NCBI GenBank assembly: GCA_951812795.1
Contig: OX638325.1
Coordinates: forward strand, 1,574,277-1,638,276
Direction: 5' to 3'
DNA: 64,000 nt
Origin: an uncultured Dehalococcoidia bacterium
GTDB taxonomy: Bacteria; Chloroflexota; Dehalococcoidia; Lucifugimonadales; Lucifugimonadaceae
Shown: positions 54,791 to 63,941 of the stretch, piece by piece
Layout of the letters: every line of letters starts with the position of its first letter
Position numbering within the stretch: position 1 is the first letter of the stretch
Made by a program: the position numbers and the translations under genes
Notes under the pieces: generated by a model
The model's database searches: none
Told to the model about the DNA's origin: nothing
Seen by the model: the letters and a program-made list of their open reading frames with translations, nothing else

Positions 54791-55660
54791 ATGATGGCTG
54801 ACGAGATTCTTCCTCCCGATAAACGCGGATATGTAGACGCGAGCATATTGGTAACCACCGATTGGCTTGCCGAACACATCAACGACTCGAACGTTGTTGT
54901 GGTCGACACTGACGATCCGATCGAATACGCCGCGGGTCACATACCGGGTGCATCTAATCCACCCGACAACTACTACAAAACCTCGCTCGATGACCGCACG
55001 CACATCCAAGGACCCGAGCAGTTCGCAAAAACGATGGAATCACTCGGCATCGGCGACGATTCGCTCGTGGTGGCCTACGACCGGACTGGCGGGCTTTACG
55101 CGCTGCGTCTAATGTGGGCGCTTCACTACTACCGACACACCAACGTCAAGATGCTCGACGGGGGATTTCAGAAGTGGGAATCCGAAGGACGAGAAACGAG
55201 CGTCGACGGAGTCGCCGCGGATGCGAACGCATCCGCGACCTTCACGGCGTGTGAACCGGATCCCTCAACGTATGCCGGGATCGACGATGTCCTCAACGCC
55301 ATCGGAGCCGAGGACTCGACATTGCTCGACGTCAGGACCGACGGTGAGTGGGAAGGCACGAACAAGCGCGGCGGCAAGCGCGGCGGGCACGTGCCCGGGG
55401 CAGTGCACCTTGAGTGGGTCAACTTCCACACTGGCGGGGACGTTCCAACTCTGAAGACTGCGGATGAAATCCGCGCGCTGTTGACCGATCGCGGCGTATC
55501 GACCGATAACAACGTCATCACCTATTGCCAAGGCGGGATCCGAGCCGCGCAGGCGTATTGGGTGCTGAAGCTTGTGGGCGCGGCGAACGTTCGCAACTAC
55601 GATGCTTCGTGGCGGGAGTGGGGCAATAACGACAACGTACCGATTGAGGACGAGACTTAG
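54791..55660 (+). CDS. Double-rhodanese sulfurtransferase
   Basis: The product of about 289 residues contains two rhodanese domains. The C-terminal loop has the active Cys (TYCQGGIRAA), while the N-terminal loop has Asp at that place (AYDRTGGL), as in other thiosulfate/3-mercaptopyruvate sulfurtransferases. No signal peptide is seen. Two adjacent ATG codons (54791 and 54794) are possible starts. TACAAT at 54754-54759 could be its -10 element. Confidence 0.9.
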   Translation: MMADEILPPDKRGYVDASILVTTDWLAEHINDSNVVVVDTDDPIEYAAGHIPGASNPPDNYYKTSLDDRTHIQGPEQFAKTMESLGIGDDSLVVAYDRTGGLYALRLMWALHYYRHTNVKMLDGGFQKWESEGRETSVDGVAADANASATFTACEPDPSTYAGIDDVLNAIGAEDSTLLDVRTDGEWEGTNKRGGKRGGHVPGAVHLEWVNFHTGGDVPTLKTADEIRALLTDRGVSTDNNVITYCQGGIRAAQAYWVLKLVGAANVRNYDASWREWGNNDNVPIEDET

Positions 55661-55791
55661 CTCCGAAATAGCACCGAGAGACTGGCTGCGTCGTATTGCT
55701 ATATGTCAACATCGATGGTCCGGCTATAAGGGCGCGGACTGGACTGAAGCTCTGGTGAAAGATGCGGAGCACGAAAGGGTGGATTGAAAAG

Positions 55792-57057
55792 ATGAGTTTT
55801 ATGGGGAAGAGGATCTTGGGACTGGAGTTTCGTCCCATCTTGATTGGAATCGTCGTCTTATCCCTCGCCGCGGCGTTGGTTTGGGGCGCATGCGGCAGCG
55901 ATGAACCGGAAATCGCCGATACTCCTACGAGTGTGCCGGTAGTCGAACCGACTCCAGTACCGCCTACCGAAACGCCACCGGAACCTACAGAGGAGCCCAC
56001 CACGGCGCCGGTTGCCAGAACGGAACCGCCTCCGTTGTTCGACAAAGACGTCCGCGGCATCGATGCATGGATCAACAGCGAACCAACGACGATCGCCGAG
56101 TTGACCGGGCAAGGCAAAGTGGTATTGGTCGATTTTTGGACCTACACATGCGTCAACTGCCTCCGGACCTTCCCGTTCCTGCGCGAATGGCAGGAGAAAT
56201 ACTCGGACAACGGTCTCGTTATCTTGGGCGTGCATTCTCCAGAATTCGACTTCGAAAAAGAGCTTGAGAACGTGCAGCGATCGGTCGACGAAGAAGGTAT
56301 CGAGTGGCCCGTCGCTCTCGACAACGATATGAAGACGTGGCGGTCCTTTAACAATCGCTACTGGCCTGCCAAATACCTCGTCGGCATCGACGGCGAGATC
56401 CACTACGAGCATTTTGGCGAGGGTGCCTATCGAGAAACCGAACTCGAGATTCGCAAGGTCCTAGAGGACGCCGGTTACGACGTGAGCGCGATCCCGATCG
56501 GGGAGGTCGAAAACGTCCAGCGAGACTCAACCGCTCGAACCGTGACCCGCGAGCTCTACGGCGGATACGAACGAAACTACAGCGTCTACGGCCTGTACGC
56601 CGCCCAAGACGAGTACTACGTCAAACCCGATGTCGAGATCGAATACGTGGACCGATACGCCGAGAACAGCAACTACCCGCCGCAGAAATGGGTCGTGAGC
56701 GGCCTCTGGCGTAACGAACGAGAGGCGATCGTCCATGCCCGCGAAACCGACGACCTAAGCGACTACCTTGCATTCCGTTTCGAAGGGCGTAGCGCCAATG
56801 TTGTTATCGACCCGCCGGAGCCCGGTGATTTCAAGGTCTACGTTGAGATCGATGATCAACCACTCTCCGAGGTTCAAGCAGGCGACGACATCCAGTTCGA
56901 TGAGGAGGGACGCTCCTACTTCGATGTGTCGGGAGGACGCATGTACAAGATCGTGGAGACACCGGAGTACGGCTCCCACATCCTGAAGCTGAGCAGCGAT
57001 TCATCGAACTTCGCCATCTTTGCCTTCACCTTCGGCATCTATGAGGGCGGATTCTGA
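55792..57057 (+). CDS. DipZ-like thioredoxin-domain secreted protein
   Basis: The 421-residue product has a hydrophobic N-terminal segment (14-32) ending in GAC at C34, so it may be a lipoprotein, then a Pro/Thr/Glu-rich linker (40-85). The thioredoxin domain has the redox pair C120-VN-C123 in FWTYTCVNCLRTFPFL. The C-terminal 190 residues (PPQKWVVSGLWRNEREAIVHA) match the beta-rich domain at the end of DipZ-type proteins, which bind carbohydrate-like folds. The ATG at 55792 is chosen; another ATG at 55762 is in frame. The next gene overlaps its stop. Confidence 0.87.
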   Translation: MSFMGKRILGLEFRPILIGIVVLSLAAALVWGACGSDEPEIADTPTSVPVVEPTPVPPTETPPEPTEEPTTAPVARTEPPPLFDKDVRGIDAWINSEPTTIAELTGQGKVVLVDFWTYTCVNCLRTFPFLREWQEKYSDNGLVILGVHSPEFDFEKELENVQRSVDEEGIEWPVALDNDMKTWRSFNNRYWPAKYLVGIDGEIHYEHFGEGAYRETELEIRKVLEDAGYDVSAIPIGEVENVQRDSTARTVTRELYGGYERNYSVYGLYAAQDEYYVKPDVEIEYVDRYAENSNYPPQKWVVSGLWRNEREAIVHARETDDLSDYLAFRFEGRSANVVIDPPEPGDFKVYVEIDDQPLSEVQAGDDIQFDEEGRSYFDVSGGRMYKIVETPEYGSHILKLSSDSSNFAIFAFTFGIYEGGF

Positions 57058-58781
57058 TGCATGGGTCTTCCATCGTCGAATCAACCCGGCACCTGGTCGG
57101 CCACAAATTACTGTGGCCGACCTTAGCGCTCGCTTTGGTTGCGCTCGTTTCTGCGTGTTCGAGCGCCGACCCAACTGTTACCACGGAGCCGACCTCCGAA
57201 CCCACCACGCCACCGACCGTCGCAATCGTCCCGTCGTCAACCCCGGTTACCCAGGTCGAACCGACCGGCGGGTTGCAAGAACCGGAGCAAGAGTGGGTTG
57301 TCCGCACCGCCGATGAAGAGATCGACGCCATCTTGGCAACGCCCGATTTAGGCCCCGGAACGCGCCGATTCGCGATGGTGCTGACCGACAAATCTGGCAT
57401 CGTCGCTTTTCCCGTCGTGCAGGTCGCGTCCTACCGCTATCCCGACGGCGAAGATTCGCTCGACAACCGCGAAGGCCCAGTCGAAACCTCCCGCGCTCGT
57501 TACTTTCCGTTCCCATACGGCACACGAGGTATCCACGTAACCGAGTTGACTTTCGACGAAATCGGAACCTGGGGAGTCGAGGCCAGCGTTCCCCGTCCAG
57601 ACGGAAGCGTCGCAACCGTTGAAATCATCACCGAAGTCCACGAACGAACCATGTCGGTGGACGTCGGCGAGGTCCCGCCGCTGAGCGTTTCGCGAACCCT
57701 CGACGACGTGTATCACGTCTCCGAATTGACCACCGGATCGAGTCGCGATGAAAGTCTCTACCAGATCTCCGTCGCGGACGCACTCCAAAACGGCAAGCCG
57801 ACGGTCATCGTGTTCGCCAGTCCGGCATTCTGCACTAACGCAGTGTGCGGGCCGCAAGTCGAAGTGCTCAGCAACCTGAGTCGGTCGTACCCCGGACAAG
57901 CCAACTACGTCCATATCGATCTATTCACCAACCCGCAGGAGATCCAGGGCGATCTCTCTCGTGCCATGCCGACACCGCTCCTGTCCGAATGGGGACTCGT
58001 CTCGCAAGAATGGACCTTCGTAATGGGCGGCGATGGGAAAGTCATCGGCCGATTTGAAAACTTCGTGCCTCAAGACGAGTTGGAGCCGGTTCTGGTTTCA
58101 ATATTCGACGCAGAAGGCGTTCAATCATCGGCCGCACCGACCGCGGTACAACCGACGGCGACACCAGAGATACCGCCGTCCGAAGCTGCAACTGGACCTC
58201 AATTCCAGATCACCGGAGCAACGCTCTGGCGGGCGGTCTTCGACAAGTTCAACGAAACGGAGCAACAGTGTATCCGAAACGAACTTGGCGAAGAGCAAAT
58301 GGCGTTCGTCCTCGGACAGCGCGTCGCCGCGGCAGGCGAACCGAGTGAATGGGAAGATTCGCTCTTCGGTTGTCTCGAAGCCGATACGGTGAGGGCCATG
58401 TTCGAATCGACCACTTTGGGCGCACTCGGCGATCAACTGTCTGATGCTGGCGTAACGTGCATCAAAGATCTAATCGCCGAATCCGACGTAAAGGCTGTCA
58501 TCGCTGGAGAACGTCCAGATGCGGCCCCCGAAACCATCGCTGTCGCAGGTGAGTATTTCGCCGGGATGATGGCATGTTCTCTCGCCGACCAAGTCGGCAG
58601 TTCAGGTGTCTTGAACCAGAGCGAACAGTGCATCGCAGATCTGTTCGAGGCGACCGACTTCGCCCAGATATACCTCGGCGGTCGACCAGACGCCAGTCCC
58701 GAGGAAGCGCTACAGTTCCAAGGATTCATGGGCGCGTTGTTGAATTGCTTCTCCGATTTCCCGTTGCCTGAACCCCAATAG
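57057..58781 (+). CDS. Thioredoxin-like lipoprotein with Cys-framed helical repeats
   Basis: The 574-residue product has a lipobox (LVSAC, C34) and a disordered Thr/Pro linker. A beta-rich domain spans about 75-200 and a thioredoxin-like domain with C259-TNAV-C264 follows (VIVFASPAFC). The C-terminal 180 residues hold three helical repeats of similar form, each framed by two Cys about 35-40 residues apart: C405/C439, C468/C507, C525/C564 (CIRNEL, CIKDLI, CIADLF starts). The role of these repeats is unknown. Its ATG overlaps the stop of the DipZ-like gene (TGATG), so they form an extracytoplasmic redox pair. Confidence 0.8.
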   Translation: MHGSSIVESTRHLVGHKLLWPTLALALVALVSACSSADPTVTTEPTSEPTTPPTVAIVPSSTPVTQVEPTGGLQEPEQEWVVRTADEEIDAILATPDLGPGTRRFAMVLTDKSGIVAFPVVQVASYRYPDGEDSLDNREGPVETSRARYFPFPYGTRGIHVTELTFDEIGTWGVEASVPRPDGSVATVEIITEVHERTMSVDVGEVPPLSVSRTLDDVYHVSELTTGSSRDESLYQISVADALQNGKPTVIVFASPAFCTNAVCGPQVEVLSNLSRSYPGQANYVHIDLFTNPQEIQGDLSRAMPTPLLSEWGLVSQEWTFVMGGDGKVIGRFENFVPQDELEPVLVSIFDAEGVQSSAAPTAVQPTATPEIPPSEAATGPQFQITGATLWRAVFDKFNETEQQCIRNELGEEQMAFVLGQRVAAAGEPSEWEDSLFGCLEADTVRAMFESTTLGALGDQLSDAGVTCIKDLIAESDVKAVIAGERPDAAPETIAVAGEYFAGMMACSLADQVGSSGVLNQSEQCIADLFEATDFAQIYLGGRPDASPEEALQFQGFMGALLNCFSDFPLPEPQ

Positions 58782-58894
58782 TCACTAGGCCGAACCGCGA
58801 TCGTGACGCTCTAGAGGCGAATCCGTTAGCATGACTTCATACCGCGGTTTCACTTTCCGTTAGATTTTCGTGTTTCGGTCGATGTCTATTGCCG

Positions 58895-60010
58895 ATGTTG
58901 AATCAACAACAAGTCAGAGACCCCATCAAGGTCCGCTCATTGTTTGTCCCACTGGATGGAACTGAGTGGCATGAACGCGCTATCTCTTATGGGCTGCTCC
59001 TCAGCGAGTGGTTCGGATCAAAGTTGGACCTCTTCTTCTCATTAGCGGATGTACCCCCGCTAACTAGGCACGGCGAATGGCGCCAACGCGCCCACCTTTC
59101 GCTCCATGCCGGTGAAGATGGGCGCAACCTCGGCGAATCCTTCATCAACAATGGCGCCATCCACGAATTCGGCAGAATTCTCGCCATCGACTATCTGAAC
59201 GAGATCACCAACCGTTTGGGGCACCTCAATGTCGAGATCGAAACTGACCTCAGTGCCGGAAGCCCGGCACACATCCTTTCATATAAGGCTCAGCAAGCCG
59301 ATGATTCCATGATTGTGATGTACGCACGGCCGCAACATCGTTTGCGCCGTTACATCCGTAAAAAGATGGCCGAGGAATTGCTGCGAGTAACCACCGTCCC
59401 GATCTTGATGATCAACGATGATCCGGATGTCGAATTACGAGATACTCAATTGGAGCCCACATCTGTCGTTGTTCCGCTCCGCGTCGAGCGGTCGATGAAG
59501 GCCTGTCTTCCATACGCCGTCGCCATCGCGCAAAAAGCGGGCGTCGGAATACGAATTTACGAGAGCAACCTCGACTACCGCCGGAATCGCAAGCAATTCG
59601 ACCAAGCCCGCAATTACACCTTCGAGTATCTCGACAAAATCGGCATCGAATACTCGATCAGATCAGTCAGGTTGGGCACTACCGACACCCTTGCTGTCGC
59701 GCACCGACATTCGCGATTTTCATGGATCGTCATGGGTTCACGAATGCGCCGTGGCTTAACCAAGAGGTTCCTGCCTTCTGTCGCAGACAACATCCGACGT
59801 GAAGTGTCCTGCCCGGTCCTCGTCGTGCCCCAGGCTGAAACCATTCCAAAACGGCAAGCGGAGCTGAATACGTGGTTGGTCGATTGGCTCGCACACCAAG
59901 ATTCGTCGCCTATTCACGATTCGCGCATGTCAAGCCACACCCAACGCCGAACCCTGGCCCAGCGATTCTCATCGCTCTACACTTACGACGAATCCGGCTC
60001 AGAGAAGTAA
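58895..60010 (+). CDS. Tandem universal stress protein (UspA domains)
   Basis: The product of about 371 residues has two UspA folds: residues 14-155 (SLFVPLDGTEWHERAISYG, ending VPILMIN) and 170-315 (VVVPLRVERSMKACLPYAV, IVMGSRMRRGLTKRFLPSVAD). The GSxxRxGLxxxxLxSVA-type nucleotide element is present in the second domain. A basic/polar tail of about 55 residues follows. An in-frame TTG at 58889 is an alternative start. Confidence 0.87.
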   Translation: MLNQQQVRDPIKVRSLFVPLDGTEWHERAISYGLLLSEWFGSKLDLFFSLADVPPLTRHGEWRQRAHLSLHAGEDGRNLGESFINNGAIHEFGRILAIDYLNEITNRLGHLNVEIETDLSAGSPAHILSYKAQQADDSMIVMYARPQHRLRRYIRKKMAEELLRVTTVPILMINDDPDVELRDTQLEPTSVVVPLRVERSMKACLPYAVAIAQKAGVGIRIYESNLDYRRNRKQFDQARNYTFEYLDKIGIEYSIRSVRLGTTDTLAVAHRHSRFSWIVMGSRMRRGLTKRFLPSVADNIRREVSCPVLVVPQAETIPKRQAELNTWLVDWLAHQDSSPIHDSRMSSHTQRRTLAQRFSSLYTYDESGSEK

Positions 60011-60042
60011 CCGCGTCGCGAACGGAGGTTCGCAGTTGGCAC

Positions 60043-60420
60043 CTAACCTCCAGCCCCAACTTCGCCGGTATTCTCCGCCTTCGAACGCATCAGATACGAA
60101 CCCAACGCACCAATTGTGGATCCGAACCAGGCGTACGGCACGATCGCGATTCCCACAACTGCCCAAAACCATGTCGGCGCTCCCAGCAACCTTTCCGCGT
60201 TGCCCAACTGCCAGTAAGTAACGATAATTACCGCTGGAACCAGCATCAACACACCGACGATTAACCCGAACCATACGATCTTCATTTCATCCGCTTTGGC
60301 GATCCCACCGCCCACGAACCCGGCGACGAACGGGCTGACGGGTATGGCGATGAAATGGACGCCGGGGATTGGAATCGCCACCAGCATGATGGCGAATGCG
60401 ACTAAAACGCCTTTGAGCAT
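60043..60420 (-). CDS. Small membrane protein of unknown function
   Basis: The 125-residue product has three to four hydrophobic segments (residues 3-21, 25-42, 49-71, 85-110) with Gly-rich turns (GFVGGGIAKADEMK). It resembles short integral membrane proteins such as DUF5518-like proteins, not verified. The gene is convergent with the stress protein gene and stands alone. Confidence 0.65.
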   Translation of the reverse strand: MLKGVLVAFAIMLVAIPIPGVHFIAIPVSPFVAGFVGGGIAKADEMKIVWFGLIVGVLMLVPAVIIVTYWQLGNAERLLGAPTWFWAVVGIAIVPYAWFGSTIGALGSYLMRSKAENTGEVGAGG

Positions 60421-60540
60421 GATGAAGCGTAGGAGATGGTTGGTTGCAAGTTACGTCAGGCAAGTATATTTTCGGTGAGATTACAGATGGTATGATTTCC
60501 GATTACTTATCGGTCTGCATCCGCGGATAGGCAGGCGGGA

Positions 60541-62151
60541 TTGACAATCACACATCCATCTACTGACATCCTCATACTGGGATCAGGTGCGTCTGGCGCG
60601 GCGGTTGCTTGGAGGCTCTCGAAATCCGGTTTCAATGTTGTGTGTCTCGAACAAGGGCGCTGGATCAAACCGGAAGAGTTCCCGAACGAACACGCCGATT
60701 GGGAGATACAGGCGCGCACCAACTGGGCATTCGATCCAAATGTGCGCGCCCTCGACGTCGATTACCCGTTAAACGTCGATGAATCGCCCATCGATCCCTT
60801 GATGTTCAACGCGGTCGGCGGCAGCACCATCCACTGGACCGCCCACACTCCGCGCTTCCACCCTTCTGACTTTCGCGTCAAGACCCTCGACGGCGTCGCC
60901 GACGATTGGCCGCTTTCCTACGACGAATTGGAGCCGTATTATGACGCCTACGACGCGTTGATGGGCTGCTCCGGCATCAACGGCGACCCGGCGAACCCTC
61001 GGCGAAAAGAACGGCCGATGCCGCCGATACCGATCGGGCAGGACGGCGAACGAATGGCGAGAGCCTTCGACCGCCTTGGATGGCACTGGTGGCCGTCAGA
61101 CAGCTACGTCAATTCCGTCCCTTACCGGGGACGCCAAGCGTGCAACAACTGCGGCAACACCGGCCTCGGATGTTCAAGGGGCGCCAAGGGCCAGACCGAC
61201 GTCGCCATCTGGCCTGAAGCCATCGCTAACGGCGTCGAGCTGCGCACCGAATCCCGGGTCTTCCGCGTCGAAACCGATGCCGAAGGCAAAGCCACCGGCG
61301 CGAGCTACTACGATGCGGACGGCGAAGAGAACTTCCAGCCCGCGAACGCCGTGGTGCTCGCCATGAATGGCATTGGTTCTCCCCGCATCATGCTCAATTC
61401 AACGTCCGGCGCGTACCCAAATGGCCTGTGTAACTCCAGCGGGTTACTCGGCAAAAACCTCATGTTCCATCCTTACGCAATGGTCAGCGGCCTGTTCGAC
61501 GATGGCTTGCAGACATACAAGGGCCCGTTGGCCAACATGATTTTGTGCCAGGAGTTTTACGAGACCAACCCGTCTAAGGACTTCGTTCGCGGCTACACAT
61601 ATCAATTAGCTAGAAGTTCCGGGCCGATTTCGACTGCATGCGGCTACATGTTCGGTCGAGTGCCTTGGGGTGCAGACCATCACGCCGAGTTCAAACGACG
61701 CTTTGGCGACGTCACGGTACTAGGCGTCATCGGCGAAGACCTGCCGGAAGAGCACAATCGAATCGAACTCGACCCCAAGCTGACCGACTCGAACGGAATA
61801 CCCTCGCCGAAAGTGTTCTACACCCTGAGCGATAATTCCCGACGACAGCTCGACGACGCGGTCGAGAACGCGGAAACCGCGTTAAGGGAAGCTGGAGCCG
61901 CCCACGTGCTCGCCACCCGGTTGCTGAAGGCCGCTGGATGGCACCTTATGGGTACCGCGCGCATGGGCGACGACCCGACTACATCAGTTGTCGACCGCTG
62001 GGGACAAACCCACGACGCAGACAACATCTTCGTTGTCGATGGTTCGGTTTTTGTCACCTGCGCCGCAGTCAACCCGACGCCAACCATCGGCGCATTGGCG
62101 CTCCGGACCGCCGACTACATCGACCGCGAACGCGCGGATCTGAAATCCTGA
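60541..62151 (+). CDS. GMC-family flavin oxidoreductase
   Basis: The 536-residue product has the FAD-binding GSGASGAAVAWRLSKSGFNV start, the FNAVGGSTIHWTAH flavin loop and the C-terminal GWHLMGTARMGDD and NPTPTIGALALRTADYI segments of GMC oxidoreductases. A CNNCGNTGLGC motif in the middle may bind an Fe-S cluster, as in membrane gluconate/fructose dehydrogenase flavin subunits. It uses a TTG start with GGCGGG just upstream. The next gene encodes the matching small subunit. Confidence 0.9.
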   Translation: MTITHPSTDILILGSGASGAAVAWRLSKSGFNVVCLEQGRWIKPEEFPNEHADWEIQARTNWAFDPNVRALDVDYPLNVDESPIDPLMFNAVGGSTIHWTAHTPRFHPSDFRVKTLDGVADDWPLSYDELEPYYDAYDALMGCSGINGDPANPRRKERPMPPIPIGQDGERMARAFDRLGWHWWPSDSYVNSVPYRGRQACNNCGNTGLGCSRGAKGQTDVAIWPEAIANGVELRTESRVFRVETDAEGKATGASYYDADGEENFQPANAVVLAMNGIGSPRIMLNSTSGAYPNGLCNSSGLLGKNLMFHPYAMVSGLFDDGLQTYKGPLANMILCQEFYETNPSKDFVRGYTYQLARSSGPISTACGYMFGRVPWGADHHAEFKRRFGDVTVLGVIGEDLPEEHNRIELDPKLTDSNGIPSPKVFYTLSDNSRRQLDDAVENAETALREAGAAHVLATRLLKAAGWHLMGTARMGDDPTTSVVDRWGQTHDADNIFVVDGSVFVTCAAVNPTPTIGALALRTADYIDRERADLKS

Positions 62152-62167
62152 TTGCGGGTGCTTAGCC

Positions 62168-62632
62168 ATGGCCGAGACCGATATGAATCTGACAGACGGT
62201 GAATTCTTGCTGCTTGCTTCGGTAATGGACATCATCGTCCCGCCAGTCGACGAACTTCCGGGTGCCGGAGAGATGGGTTTGGCTAAAGAGGCCGAGGAAC
62301 TGGCAGCTCGGATTCCCGCATATGGGGAAGCTCTCCACCGAATATTAGAAGCTCTGTCTCTCGAACCATCGGTCAGGGTCGAAGGCGGTTTCCCGGCCCT
62401 TGACGAAGAGCAACGGATGTCCGCGATCGAATTCTTGGAAGCCAACATGCCCAAGTACTTCGACAAGTTCGTCGACCTCATATACATCGTCTACTACAGC
62501 GATGAGCGGGTTCACGAGCGCATCGGATGGCGAAGCGGCCCGTTGCAGCCGCTCGGATGGGAGTTGCCGGCCTGGGACCCGGCGATACTCGACAAGGTCT
62601 CGAAACGCGAACCGTTTTGGCGCAAAGTATGA
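62168..62632 (+). CDS. Gluconate 2-dehydrogenase subunit 3-like protein
   Basis: The 154-residue product starts in the pattern of gluconate 2-dehydrogenase subunit 3 (LTDGEFLLLASVMDIIVPP) and contains RVHERIGWRSGPLQPLGWE near the end. Subunit 3 partners a GMC flavin subunit in periplasmic dehydrogenases. No Tat signal is visible here. It lies 16 bp after the GMC gene; a cytochrome subunit is absent from the window. Confidence 0.83.
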   Translation: MAETDMNLTDGEFLLLASVMDIIVPPVDELPGAGEMGLAKEAEELAARIPAYGEALHRILEALSLEPSVRVEGGFPALDEEQRMSAIEFLEANMPKYFDKFVDLIYIVYYSDERVHERIGWRSGPLQPLGWELPAWDPAILDKVSKREPFWRKV

Positions 62633-62723
62633 CATCAAAAGTGTGACATCCCCTGATGTGGATGTGCGTCTTCCGCGATAACATCAATCTTCATCGAAAC
62701 CCACCGAATCTGTTGGATGGTCC

Positions 62724-63002
62724 ATGCCCAAGCTTCAACGCCTCTTGTACATCAACAGCGAAAGTACGCATCCCCAATCAGCCGCTCTATCGGCGGCCGC
62801 ATATGAACCGGTGGCGGGGTCCGTTACGCAGATCGATCCGACGAGCGACGGTCTGCCTTACGAATCTGTCCACGCCGCAATAATCGACGGGTGGCGCCTC
62901 ATTCAGGCGCCGGACGTATGGGCCGGCATCGGAAGCGACGAGGCTGGAGAGGTGATCGGATTCCAGTTCATCTTAGAGAAGATCGAGGATTTCACCGCCT
63001 GA
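62724..63002 (+). CDS. Small conserved-looking protein (92 aa)
   Basis: The 92-residue product (LQRLLYINSESTHPQSAAL, YESVHAAIIDGWRLIQ, GEVIGFQFILEKI) is globular in composition with no motif I recognise. GGATGG precedes the ATG. It lies between the dehydrogenase small subunit and the PhyH-like gene on the same strand, so it may belong to the same pathway. SARs of the IHAAIxDGWRLIQ form occur near GMC genes in related genomes (recalled). Confidence 0.6.
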   Translation: MPKLQRLLYINSESTHPQSAALSAAAYEPVAGSVTQIDPTSDGLPYESVHAAIIDGWRLIQAPDVWAGIGSDEAGEVIGFQFILEKIEDFTA

Positions 63003-63042
63003 TCGGTTCCTCCGCTTCAACACCCACAACAAGGCACCAGAT

Positions 63043-63876
63043 ATGACGACTGCAGCGATAACAACCGACCACCGCCTGACCGACGACGAGATGGCATCGT
63101 TCGTAATCCGCGGTTACCACGTAGTCCAACCCGACCTCCGCGCCGGGATCAATCAAGAGATCTACGACGCATTAGAGGCGCTCCCATCAAATCCCGGCGA
63201 TGCAGTCCTCGAAGAAATCCCTCAACTCAACGATGTCTGGGATGCCCCCGAAGTTGTCGGCAGTCTGACCAGCCTGCTTGGTCCTGGCTACGAGATGTTC
63301 CCTCATCGCCACTGCCACCGCAACGCTCCCGGAACGCCGAGCCAGCAGATACATCAGGACAATCTGATGGACCTCAACATCGAAGGCGGCCAAATCCGAA
63401 TGCCCGACCGCGTCGACCTCGTACTCGCGATGTACTACCCGCAAGACGTCGCCCGCAACATGGGTCCAACCTGCATCCTGCCCGGCACCCACGTCCTGCA
63501 AGCCTTGCCTGAGCGCATGGCTTCGCAAGGCAATTTTCGCGATCAATACATCGCCTCAGTCCCCGCCGGCAGCGTCGTGATACTCCACTACGACATCTGG
63601 CACGCCGGAACCGCCAATACGAGCGAAACGGTCCGCTACATGCTCAAATTCTTGTTCCAACGCAAGAGCAACCCGACCGTCCCGTCTTGGAACCACGACC
63701 CGACAGGCAATTCTGCGATCCGAACCCGCCTCGAGTCCGAAAACCCGATGTCGATGCAACGAGCACTATCGGCCAAACAGAAGCACTTCCGCACCCGCAT
63801 GTGGAACCGCCTAGCCGGAGACCAATCCCTCGACCTTTCCTACCGCGACAAATGGGCAGGGGATTGGCCGAGATAA
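63043..63876 (+). CDS. Phytanoyl-CoA dioxygenase-family protein
   Basis: The 277-residue product is an Fe(II)/2-oxoglutarate-type oxygenase of the PhyH family. The iron ligands are H and D of the HxD motif (IHQDN) and a distal His in YDIWHAGTANT, with the RYMLKF Arg segment nearby for 2-oxoglutarate. The start matches family length. It hydroxylates an unknown substrate, perhaps the same compound handled by the GMC enzyme encoded upstream. Confidence 0.88.
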   Translation: MTTAAITTDHRLTDDEMASFVIRGYHVVQPDLRAGINQEIYDALEALPSNPGDAVLEEIPQLNDVWDAPEVVGSLTSLLGPGYEMFPHRHCHRNAPGTPSQQIHQDNLMDLNIEGGQIRMPDRVDLVLAMYYPQDVARNMGPTCILPGTHVLQALPERMASQGNFRDQYIASVPAGSVVILHYDIWHAGTANTSETVRYMLKFLFQRKSNPTVPSWNHDPTGNSAIRTRLESENPMSMQRALSAKQKHFRTRMWNRLAGDQSLDLSYRDKWAGDWPR

Positions 63877-63941
63877 ATTACATTTGCTCTAATAACGTCG
63901 ACAGAGTTCGCCACCTTGGAACGAAAGGCGAGTAGTACCTG

